From Lachnospiraceae bacterium (lineage in GTDB: Bacteria > Bacillota > Clostridia > Lachnospirales > Lachnospiraceae), in NCBI GenBank assembly GCA_015057635.1, contig SVEB01000028.1, forward strand, positions 62,001 through 126,000: 64,000 bases of DNA, in the 5' to 3' direction. Positions within the stretch are counted from its first letter, which is position 1; every line of letters begins with the position of its first letter. The notes under the pieces are model-generated. The model saw only the letters and a list, made by a program, of their open reading frames with translations, was not told the origin of the DNA and did no database searches. Made by a program: the position numbers and the translations under genes. Shown here one piece after another: positions 9,660 through 17,952 of the stretch.

Positions 9660-9885
9660 TTACGCCCCCCAGTAAGGGATGAGAGGGAGGCTGGCGTGAA
9701 GCAGTTCCAAATGTTCAGACGCATGAGCGGACAAAAAGATGACTCCGTCTTTGCCTAGCGGACAGGAAAAACTTCTGTCTGCTATTCAAAGACGGAGTCA
9801 CCTTTTTGTTCGTCATGAGCCGGACATTTCGGAACTGCTTCACACCAGCCTCCCTCCCCGCCCCTCCTGGGGCCCCATTCCGCCT
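9660..9885. repeat. Large palindromic element, copy A
   Basis: GGGAGGCTGGCGTGAAGCAGTTCC-AAATGTTCAGACGCATGAGCGGACAAAAAGATGACTCCGTCTTTG ... CAAAGACGGAGTCACCTTTTTGTTCGTCATGAGCCGGACATTTCGGAACTGCTTCACACCAGCCTCCC; clear arms 9685..9854. Confidence 0.95.
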
Positions 9886-9898
9886 TGTTCTCCAGATA

Positions 9899-10015
9899 AG
9901 CTCCGCAAGAACCGGCGGAATTTTCTTCGGATTGATGAGCTCTGCGAAAGCCGGCGGAATTTTCTTCAAATTAACGAGCTCTGCGAAAGGGATAGGGATT
10001 CTCTTCAGAAGAAGT
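9899..10015. repeat. 39-bp tandem repeat, three units
   Basis: Units at 9899-9937, 9938-9976, 9977-10015: AGCTCYGCRARARCCGGCGGAATTTTCTTC...; third unit diverged. Confidence 0.9.
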
Positions 10016-10038
10016 AAGGTCTTACTTCTTTTGAAGAG
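10001..10038 (-). terminator. 18-bp inverted repeat spanning the stop codon of the HtrA-like gene
   Basis: CTCTTCAGAAGAAGTAAG-GT-CTTACTTCTTTTGAAGAG. Confidence 0.7.
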
Positions 10039-11365
10039 TTACCTGGAAGGACATTTCCTTCATCTCATTTTTGAGGTTACGGTTTATGCTTACCTTAACA
10101 ATTTGTTTCGGCTCTAATGTGTTTAGGATGTTGGCGAAGTTTGTAATGGATACTACATTAGTATCGTTGATGGAGGTGATGATGTCCCCCTGCTTAATGC
10201 CTGCTTTAAAGGCTGGGGAATCGGCTAATACTTCGTTTACATAAATTCCGTTCTCCAGGTTCTGTTCCTGCAGTACACTAAGAGGTACATCCTCTCCGCG
10301 AATGCCAAAGTATACGCGTTCTTCTTTGTTGGCCATCTTTTCGATCAGCCCTTTTAAACGGGATATGCCGATGGCCGTGCTTAACTGCTGGTTTACATCT
10401 TCCCTTAAAGTTCTTGTGATAATGCCGATGATCTCACCTTTCATATTTACGATAATGCCATCGCTGTTCTCATTATCGGTGATATCCGTATTAAACAGCT
10501 CTAATTTATTATCCGTCGTATAGATGATGCTGCCTTTACTTGTAATCATGCCAATCTCCATGGATCCGGCATATCCGTTTGGATTTCCTAATGCGATGAT
10601 CGGTGTTCCTACTGTTATAGAGTACGATTCCCCTAATACAGCGGTCTTAATCTGAGAAAGCTGCTGAGACGGAATATCCTTTAATGGTACCGCTACAACT
10701 GCCAAATTGCAGTCTTCATCATACTCCCAAAGCTCTGCCGATACTGTCGTCGTACTTCCAAATGTAATCTCAATCTTATCCGCATTCTGAATCCGGTCGA
10801 AGTTAGTCAGAATCAGTAAATCTATCTTATTCTCACCGATTACGATTCCGCTTGTATCTTTTCTTGTCTCATAAGCATCATTAAACCAGTCTACCCCGTT
10901 TTCCACCGCTGTGACCGTTACAAGGGAATAGCTTACAGATGTTGCCACCCTCTTGATCTCATTGACCACTTTTTCGTAATCCGCGATGGTCGCATCTACT
11001 TTCTGTTCTACAACCGTGACTTCTTCCTGCTTTTCTTCTTCCGGTTCCGGTGTCGGTGTCAGAGTTGGCAAAATCATTGTCTGACTTGGCCCGATCGGTG
11101 TGATGTCAGCTCCAATCTCTTCCTCCAGTCCTTCGGATGGGATCGTGATCTGCTGCCGCTCCTCGATATCCATTCCGAGCAGTCTTAATACCCAGGATTC
11201 TGATTTGATGAATACAACCCGCGCAATAATTCCGAATATGACAGCTAACACGATTGTCATTGCAAAGGAAGCCGCCACTCGTTTTATCCGGTTTTTTCGG
11301 CGCGGCACTACCTTCTCCTGTATAAACTGAAATTCCTTTTCCGGCTCATGATGATCCTTAACCAT
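10022..11365 (-). CDS. Trypsin-like/HtrA-type PDZ membrane protein, apparently catalytically dead
   Basis: 447 aa: one TM, protease-like fold (ILTNFDRI, NLAVVAV, TDITDNENSDGIIVN, IIALGNPNG) and PDZ domain (YFGIRGEDV...GIYVNEVLADSPAFKAGIKQGDIITSIN). Confidence 0.85.
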   Translation of the reverse strand: MVKDHHEPEKEFQFIQEKVVPRRKNRIKRVAASFAMTIVLAVIFGIIARVVFIKSESWVLRLLGMDIEERQQITIPSEGLEEEIGADITPIGPSQTMILPTLTPTPEPEEEKQEEVTVVEQKVDATIADYEKVVNEIKRVATSVSYSLVTVTAVENGVDWFNDAYETRKDTSGIVIGENKIDLLILTNFDRIQNADKIEITFGSTTTVSAELWEYDEDCNLAVVAVPLKDIPSQQLSQIKTAVLGESYSITVGTPIIALGNPNGYAGSMEIGMITSKGSIIYTTDNKLELFNTDITDNENSDGIIVNMKGEIIGIITRTLREDVNQQLSTAIGISRLKGLIEKMANKEERVYFGIRGEDVPLSVLQEQNLENGIYVNEVLADSPAFKAGIKQGDIITSINDTNVVSITNFANILNTLEPKQIVKVSINRNLKNEMKEMSFQVTLQKK

Positions 11366-11546
11366 ATGTGTTCTCCTTATGCTTCTTCATATACGAGCAT
11401 TTTTCTTACACCCTATGCTGTTTTTTAGTACGTTGCTTGCATCCTGTTAACATATAATGTATGCCTTCTTCCGTTTCGCCCATTTTATAATTTCTATCCT
11501 AGCATGGACATATGAACAGACTATGAAGTTTCTGTAAACATTACCC

Positions 11547-12950
11547 TTATAGATAGCTTTTTGGCAGTGTGAAGATAAATTCTGTTCCCACGCCTTCCGT
11601 ACTGACAACATTAATATTCTCGTTATGAGCAGTAATGATATCTTTTGTGATAGAAAGACCAAGCCCGGTCCCTTTCTTATCTTTCCCCCTTGATACATCT
11701 GTTTTATAAAACCGTTCCCAGATCCGCTTGATGCTCTCCTTTGGTATCCCGATTCCATAATCCTTTACACTGATAAAAACCTTCGTTCCCTTCTCCTCTG
11801 TTGTTACCTTAATGACCGACTCTGTATTACTGAACTTAATGGCATTATCAATCAGGTTATAAAGCACCTGCTGAATCTTATCCACATCCGCATCCACATA
11901 CATCTCTTTTGCACCAAACAAAAGATTGAGCTGGATCTTCTTCTTTTTACACATTCCTTCAAATGTAGCCGCTGTCCTTCGAATTACCTCGTTAATATCA
12001 AATGTGGTGATTTCAAGCATGGCCCCGTTATTTTCAAAACTGTTTAATGCCAGCAGATTCGTCGTAAGCTTCGTAAGACGCTCTGATTCAAACAGGATGA
12101 TATCGAGATATTTGTTCTGCATCTCATAGGGAATCGTCCCATCGATAATCGCTTCCGCATACCCTTTGATGGATGTTAGCGGACTTCTGAAATCATGAGA
12201 TATGTTCGCAACAAACTTCTTCTGATAATCATCTAAGTTCTTTAACTCATCCGACATATAGCACACCAGATTGGCTAAATCCCGATACTCATCATGAGAA
12301 TAAATCTTCATCTTTGTCTCAAAGTTTCCCTTTGTGTACTCTTTCGTCGTATAGATCATCTTTCGGACTGGTCTTACCGTTATCCCATAGATATAGGCGA
12401 ATACAGCAAGAAGGATTAACAGAAAGATCAGATAACAGATATTAATGAAATCCAGGTAGTATACGCTTTCATCCCGAATTCCCTGCATGGAGGTATGAAT
12501 GCACACATACCCTTTCACCGAATAATTAAATGGGATCGGCACGATCACACTTAACATCGGTTCCGTAAAGATTCCCTTAAAATAAACATCCTTCACACAG
12601 CCCTGTTCCAAAAAGTGCTCATCTAGCTCATTGATATTGTAACCTTTTGCCCTGCTTTTCGTATCCGCGATAATGACACCGCTGTTATCCACGATCCAAA
12701 TTCTTGTATCCAAAAAGGTGTCGATTGTCCGCAGCTGAATGATCATGTCATTTAAGGACAGCTGGGATTTATAATAACTTGTAGCATATTCCGTCACAAT
12801 GAGGGATGCTTCGTTATACAGAATATCCTCTTTTTTCTCAATCAGCCTGCTCTCCAGCCTATTGACTCCGTATGTATTCAACAGTGCAAACATCGAAACC
12901 GCAGCAAATAGATAACAGATGACTAACTTAATCAATACCCTTCTTTTCAT
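11547..12950 (-). CDS. Sensor histidine kinase with HAMP domain
   Basis: 467 aa; two TM segments, HAMP, FVANISHDFRSPLTSIKGYAEAI, NLIDNAIKFS, GTGLGLSI. Confidence 0.95.
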   Translation of the reverse strand: MKRRVLIKLVICYLFAAVSMFALLNTYGVNRLESRLIEKKEDILYNEASLIVTEYATSYYKSQLSLNDMIIQLRTIDTFLDTRIWIVDNSGVIIADTKSRAKGYNINELDEHFLEQGCVKDVYFKGIFTEPMLSVIVPIPFNYSVKGYVCIHTSMQGIRDESVYYLDFINICYLIFLLILLAVFAYIYGITVRPVRKMIYTTKEYTKGNFETKMKIYSHDEYRDLANLVCYMSDELKNLDDYQKKFVANISHDFRSPLTSIKGYAEAIIDGTIPYEMQNKYLDIILFESERLTKLTTNLLALNSFENNGAMLEITTFDINEVIRRTAATFEGMCKKKKIQLNLLFGAKEMYVDADVDKIQQVLYNLIDNAIKFSNTESVIKVTTEEKGTKVFISVKDYGIGIPKESIKRIWERFYKTDVSRGKDKKGTGLGLSITKDIITAHNENINVVSTEGVGTEFIFTLPKSYL

Positions 12951-12959
12951 AGCTGCGTC

Positions 12960-13670
12960 CTAACTTTTCTTTAAGTCGAATTTGTATCCGATTCCCCACA
13001 CCGTTGACAATTTCCATGCGGGATGATCCTTAATCTTTTCTCGTAACCGTTTAATATGTACGTCAACTGTTCTGGTATCCCCAATATATTCATAGCCCCA
13101 CAGCTTATCAAGTAACTGCTCTCTTGTGAATACCTGATTTGGATGGGATGCAAGAAAATAAAACAGTTCCAGTTCCTTTGGCGGCATATCGATATTCTTC
13201 CCATAATAGACAACCGAATAGTTGGACTGATTGATCACCAGATCCGGATACGCTACATAATCGCCCTTTTCCTCTGTCTCTTCTGTCGCTGCCATAGCCG
13301 GCTGAAATCTTCTTAATACCGCTTTTACTCTTGCCACCAGTTCCTTTGAATCAAATGGCTTAATCATATAGTCATCGGCTCCAAGCTCAAGCCCCAATAC
13401 TTTATCAAAAATCTCTCCTTTTGCCGATAGCATGATAATCGGCACTGAAGAAGTCTTCCGAACCTGACGGCATACTTCATAACCATCAATTCCGGGAAGC
13501 ATCAGATCGAGAAGAATCAGATTCGGGCGGTACGTCTCAAACTGACGTACCGCCTCCTCTCCATCATCCACGATTAATGTGTCATAGCACTCCTTCATTA
13601 AATAAAGAGAGATCAGTTCCGCGATATTTGCATCATCATCTACTATCATAATCTTCTGCTTTACTGCCAT
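12960..13670 (-). CDS. OmpR/PhoB-family response regulator
   Basis: 236 aa; receiver IMIVDDDANIAELISLYL...LILLDLMLPGIDG..., C-terminal winged helix. Confidence 0.95.
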   Translation of the reverse strand: MAVKQKIMIVDDDANIAELISLYLMKECYDTLIVDDGEEAVRQFETYRPNLILLDLMLPGIDGYEVCRQVRKTSSVPIIMLSAKGEIFDKVLGLELGADDYMIKPFDSKELVARVKAVLRRFQPAMAATEETEEKGDYVAYPDLVINQSNYSVVYYGKNIDMPPKELELFYFLASHPNQVFTREQLLDKLWGYEYIGDTRTVDVHIKRLREKIKDHPAWKLSTVWGIGYKFDLKKS

Positions 13671-13702
13671 ACCTTCTCCTCTTCTTTCCTAAATTCGAAG
13701 CA

Positions 13703-16096
13703 CTACTTAAATTCTACGATCGTAACCCCATGATCGCCTTCACCAAAACCGCCTACACGGTAACTCTTTACATAGCTGGTGCGTTTTAACTGTGCATGCA
13801 CGGCATCCTTAAGGGCGCCGGTTCCTCTTCCATGAATGATCGTCACCTTAGGAAGATGTGCCAAATAAGCATCATCCAGATATTTATCCACAATCGGAAG
13901 CGCTTCATCCACGCGTTTTCCGATAATATTTAATTCCGGACTGATTGCCATGGACTTGGACATACGGATCTTGCCACTCTGTGTTTTTGACACATTCGGT
14001 GTAGCAACGGTTTCTTCCTCTACAAGCTCTAAATCCTTAATATTCACTAAAGAACGAAGAATACCCATTTGCACATACAGATCACCCTTTGCATTTGGAA
14101 GAGAGCTTACGGTTCCCTTTAAATTCAGGCTTAATACATTTACCGTATCGCCGAGCTTAAAGTCACCGACCTCATGTTTCTTCTTATTCTTCTTTGTCTT
14201 GATGGCAAGCTTCTGATCTTTCTCACCAAGCTTTTCACGAAGGGCATGGCGTTCATTTTCCATATCCTTGCCGATTCCGCCTTCTTTGCTCCACTTATTA
14301 TACTTGCGGATTGTTTCGTCAGCGTAATCTTTTGCTTCCTGTAAAATCTCTCTTGCTCGTTCATTGGCTTCCCGCAAGATACGATCCTTCGCTGCATCAA
14401 TCTTATCATTCTTCTGCTCTAATCTCTTCTTAAGCGCTTCTGCTTCTTTCTTATAAGCGGCTGTTACTTCCTTTTGCTTCTCAATCTCAATTCTTGTTAT
14501 TTCCAGATTGGAAATGACATCTTCAAAGCTTTCATCCTTTGTTCCGATGAATTCTCTTGCGCTGTCAATAATAAAGTCCGGAAGACCCAATTTGGAGGAA
14601 ATGGCAAATGCATTACTCTTTCCAGGGATACCGATCAATAAACGATAAGTTGGACGAAGTGTCTCCACGCTGAATTCACAGCATGCATTGGTTACACCTT
14701 CTGTGGAAAGCGCATAGATCTTAAGTTCACTGTAATGAGTAGTTGCCATTGTGCGGATCTTGCGCTTATGCAGATACGTTAAGATGGCTGTCGCTAATGC
14801 CGCACCTTCTGTCGGGTCAGTACCTGCTCCAAGCTCATCGAATAACACAAGGCAGTTCTCATTTACATTCTTTAAAATAGAAACCGTATTGGTCATATGA
14901 GAAGAGAACGTACTTAAACTCTGCTCAATGCTCTGCTCATCCCCAATATCCGCAAACACTTCATCAAAGATACCAAGTTCGGATCCATCGAACGCCGGAA
15001 TATGAAGTCCCGCCTGTCCCATTAACGTAAACAGACCTACGGTCTTTAAGGATACGGTCTTACCACCGGTATTCGGACCGGTGATTACAAGCTGATCAAA
15101 CTCATCCCCCAGATAAATATCAATTGGAACCACCACCTTTGGATCAATCAGAGGATGACGTCCTTTTTTAATATTCACATAATGACGATCATTGAACTTC
15201 GGCTCACTTGCCTTCATCACCTTGCTTAACTGAGCTCTTGCGAAGATAAAGTCGAACTCGGCAAGTGTCTGTAAGTTGAATTTCAGATTTTCTGTCTCTG
15301 CTCCTACAAGGTTGCTTAATGCCTGCAGCACTTTTTCAATCTCTTCCCGTTCCTTGATCGCTAATTCCGCTAATTCATTGTTTAATTTCACAACTGCCAT
15401 TGGTTCGATAAAAGCAGTAGAACCGGTGGATGACTGATCATGGATCATGCCCCCGAAGGAATTCTTATATTCCTGTTTTACCGGCAGGCAATAACGTCCG
15501 TTACGCATGGTAATGATTGCATCCTGTAACATCGTTCTTGCAGAAGCACTGGTCACAATCGCATTCAGCTGTTCATGCACCTTATCATTGGTGATCTTAA
15601 TCTGTCTTCTTACACTCTTTAATCCGGCGCTTGCATCATCCGCAATCTCATCCTCGGAAATGATGCATCGTAGGATTTCATTGTTGATTGGAGAAAGCGG
15701 CTCTAATAAGGAGAAACGTTCTGTCAGGCTGTCTCCCTCGTCTTCTCCGTCTTCCTCTTCTGTCCTTTTGCTGCTGTTGCCATAATTCTTCGCACGAAGT
15801 GTGGCTGTTAATACCGAACTGATCTTTAATAACTCTCCTGCACCTAAAGTTGCCCCTACTTCCAGACGGATAATCGATGCTCGGATATCCGGGATTCCGC
15901 TAAAAGACAGGCTTCCTTTTGCAAAAATTCTTGCAAGCGCATCTGATGTCTCTTTCTGCATCGCACTGATTATTTCTATATTATTAAGCGGAAGCAGATG
16001 AGCACACTTTTCCTTGCCTAACATGGAACCTGCCATTCCAGTCAGTCTTTCAATGATTTTATTATACTCTAATGTTCTTAACGCTTTTTCATTCAT
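13703..16096 (-). CDS. mutS2: Endonuclease MutS2 with Smr domain
   Basis: 797 aa; VITGPNTGGKTVSLKTVGL Walker A, VLFDELGAGTDPTEGAALA, C-terminal Smr HGRGTGALKDAVHAQL. Confidence 0.96.
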   Translation of the reverse strand: MNEKALRTLEYNKIIERLTGMAGSMLGKEKCAHLLPLNNIEIISAMQKETSDALARIFAKGSLSFSGIPDIRASIIRLEVGATLGAGELLKISSVLTATLRAKNYGNSSKRTEEEDGEDEGDSLTERFSLLEPLSPINNEILRCIISEDEIADDASAGLKSVRRQIKITNDKVHEQLNAIVTSASARTMLQDAIITMRNGRYCLPVKQEYKNSFGGMIHDQSSTGSTAFIEPMAVVKLNNELAELAIKEREEIEKVLQALSNLVGAETENLKFNLQTLAEFDFIFARAQLSKVMKASEPKFNDRHYVNIKKGRHPLIDPKVVVPIDIYLGDEFDQLVITGPNTGGKTVSLKTVGLFTLMGQAGLHIPAFDGSELGIFDEVFADIGDEQSIEQSLSTFSSHMTNTVSILKNVNENCLVLFDELGAGTDPTEGAALATAILTYLHKRKIRTMATTHYSELKIYALSTEGVTNACCEFSVETLRPTYRLLIGIPGKSNAFAISSKLGLPDFIIDSAREFIGTKDESFEDVISNLEITRIEIEKQKEVTAAYKKEAEALKKRLEQKNDKIDAAKDRILREANERAREILQEAKDYADETIRKYNKWSKEGGIGKDMENERHALREKLGEKDQKLAIKTKKNKKKHEVGDFKLGDTVNVLSLNLKGTVSSLPNAKGDLYVQMGILRSLVNIKDLELVEEETVATPNVSKTQSGKIRMSKSMAISPELNIIGKRVDEALPIVDKYLDDAYLAHLPKVTIIHGRGTGALKDAVHAQLKRTSYVKSYRVGGFGEGDHGVTIVEFK

Positions 16097-16199
16097 ACTT
16101 TAGCCCTCTTATACCAGGACAGCCCACAGTAGCCATCCCTCCGATTTGCTGATCTCTCCCCCTATTTTACATGATTTTCCCCTAAAATAAAATACTTAC

Positions 16200-16355
16200 T
16201 CAAAAATTATTGGAGAGGGGCATGACTGTGAGAAGGAGAGAAGGATGGGAAGGATGCCCGGAAAGTGAGAACAATTTTGCCAGGGCGGTTGGAACGATAA
16301 AACAGGGGAACGAAACAGGAAGAAAGGAAATAAAAAACTGCACCTGCTCCTGCAT
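16200..16355 (-). CDS. Possible 51-aa hydrophobic peptide, RBS inside an inverted repeat
   Basis: MQEQVQFFISFLPVSFPCFIVPTALAKLFSLSGHPSHPSLLLTVMPLSNNF* behind ACAAGGAGAAAG-ATG; absent from ORF track in this form. Confidence 0.25.
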   Translation of the reverse strand: MQEQVQFFISFLPVSFPCFIVPTALAKLFSLSGHPSHPSLLLTVMPLSNNF

Positions 16356-16538
16356 CTTTCTCCTTGTAGTTAACTAGGTTAGACGAGGAAGAAACATGCA
16401 GTTGCAAGTGCAGTATCAGTTTATCCAATATGATGTTGTTTATGCAAAAAATTTGCGGGTGATTTTTTATCTATCTTGGGACTCACCAAGCGATACATGT
16501 CCAAAATCATGTGCAAAGTTTAGACTTAATCTCGAGTT

Positions 16539-17042
16539 CTACAGCGCTTCATCCCAGGAATGGTTGTGGAGTTCACCCTGAAGGCGCATGTGGTCGAAAT
16601 TGTTCTGGCGAAGCGCTTCGTAGAGAACGATGGCTACAGAGTTTCCAAGATTAAGAGATCGGATGTCCCCGATCATTGGAATACGGATAGCCGTTTCTTT
16701 ATGCTCTAACAGAATCTCTTCCGGAATGCCTGCGCTCTCCTTGCCGAACATAATATAAGCGTTTGGCTCATAAGACACCTCCGTATATACGTTGCGTGCT
16801 TTTGTAGTTGCCATATAAATCTTAGCATCCGGATTCTTATCCAAGAAATCCTGCCAGTTATCATATACAGTCACGTCAAGATCTTTCCAGTAATCTAAGC
16901 CCGCTCTTCTGATTTCCTTTTCATTCAGTCTAAATCCTAATGGTTCAATCAAATGCAGTCTTGTCCCGGTAGCCACGCAAGTACGTCCAATATTCCCTGT
17001 ATTTGCTGGAATTTCCGGCTCATATAATACAATGTTCATCAT
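16539..17042 (-). CDS. trmL: tRNA (cytidine(34)-2'-O)-methyltransferase, SPOUT family
   Basis: MNIVLYEPEIPANTGNIGRTCVATGTRLHLIEPLGF...MFGKESAGIPEEIL...IPMIGDIRSLNLGNSVAIVLYEALRQ. Confidence 0.93.
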   Translation of the reverse strand: MMNIVLYEPEIPANTGNIGRTCVATGTRLHLIEPLGFRLNEKEIRRAGLDYWKDLDVTVYDNWQDFLDKNPDAKIYMATTKARNVYTEVSYEPNAYIMFGKESAGIPEEILLEHKETAIRIPMIGDIRSLNLGNSVAIVLYEALRQNNFDHMRLQGELHNHSWDEAL

Positions 17043-17186
17043 AATGCATATTTCCTTTCAATAATAAATACTCTTCCCCTATTTTAGCCCCTTTTTCAAA
17101 ATTTCGCACTATATTTATATAAAAAACTCCTCTTCCAAGTCGTCCGTCCGCAAAAAAATCCCCCCGTTAAACCGGAGGGACATATA

Positions 17187-17654
17187 TTAGCTTGCAAGAG
17201 CAATATTAATTTCGATTACTTTGTTTTCATCGTAAACAAGAGGAACGCAGATATTCGTCGCAAAACTATTGGAGAAAGTCACTGGTCCATTGCAAAGTGT
17301 AGGAGGCGTAATATCAATCACCACTCCATTATTAGAAAATACAGTCGCTGTATTTCCAAGAATCATGTTGCATAATTCGCTGATTGCACTCTGCGATAAC
17401 TCGTTAAGTTCGTCCATCTGCATCATGCACATCTTAGATGCGATATCCAAAGCTACTCCGTGATTAAATTCTAAGATAACCTGTCCCTTAATCTGTCCTG
17501 TAATCCCAAGCATGATCAGTAAAAGATTGTCTCCAAATTCCGTTGTTTTTAAATAAGGTTTTCCCACTTTTGCATCAATCATGACAAAGTCTTTTAATAC
17601 TTTAGTCGATGCCATCAGGAATGGATTGATGTATTCTGCATTCATACCCGCCAT
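17187..17654 (-). CDS. CheX-like chemotaxis phosphatase family protein
   Basis: 155 aa; INPFLMASTKVLKDF...SAISELCNMILGNTATVFSNNG. Confidence 0.82.
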   Translation of the reverse strand: MAGMNAEYINPFLMASTKVLKDFVMIDAKVGKPYLKTTEFGDNLLLIMLGITGQIKGQVILEFNHGVALDIASKMCMMQMDELNELSQSAISELCNMILGNTATVFSNNGVVIDITPPTLCNGPVTFSNSFATNICVPLVYDENKVIEINIALAS

Positions 17655-17892
17655 GTTACTTCCTCCTATGTATGTTACCTGTACAGTCGGCCATTCGGCC
17701 TATGTATCTTGTCTTTTCTATTCTTTGTATGTTCTCAAAATGCCATGATAGCATTCTATCGCTTATATAAAATTGTACCATACTTTGTCATTCTATTTCA
17801 ACCTATTTTCACATTTTCTGTACTTTTTGGTAAGATTTTTCATATCCTATCAGTAAAATTATTGTATTTAAATAATCTTCCCCTAGAATCCT

Positions 17893-17952
17893 AAAAGTAA
17901 AGACAAACTCATGCTATCCTAAACGGTACAGCATGAGTTTGTCCTTACTTTT
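17893..17952 (-). terminator. Terminator hairpin
   Basis: AAAAGTAARGACAAACTCATGCT inverted repeat with terminal T-run. Confidence 0.8.

Noticed and set aside
9715-10117. ORFs 9715..9969 (-), 9739..10017 (+), 9806..10117 (+) over palindrome copy A
   Set aside because: They arise from open frames in the inverted repeat and tandem repeat; no RBS. Similar peptides (LSAIQRRSHLFVRHEPDISE) recur in other copies only because the DNA core is conserved.
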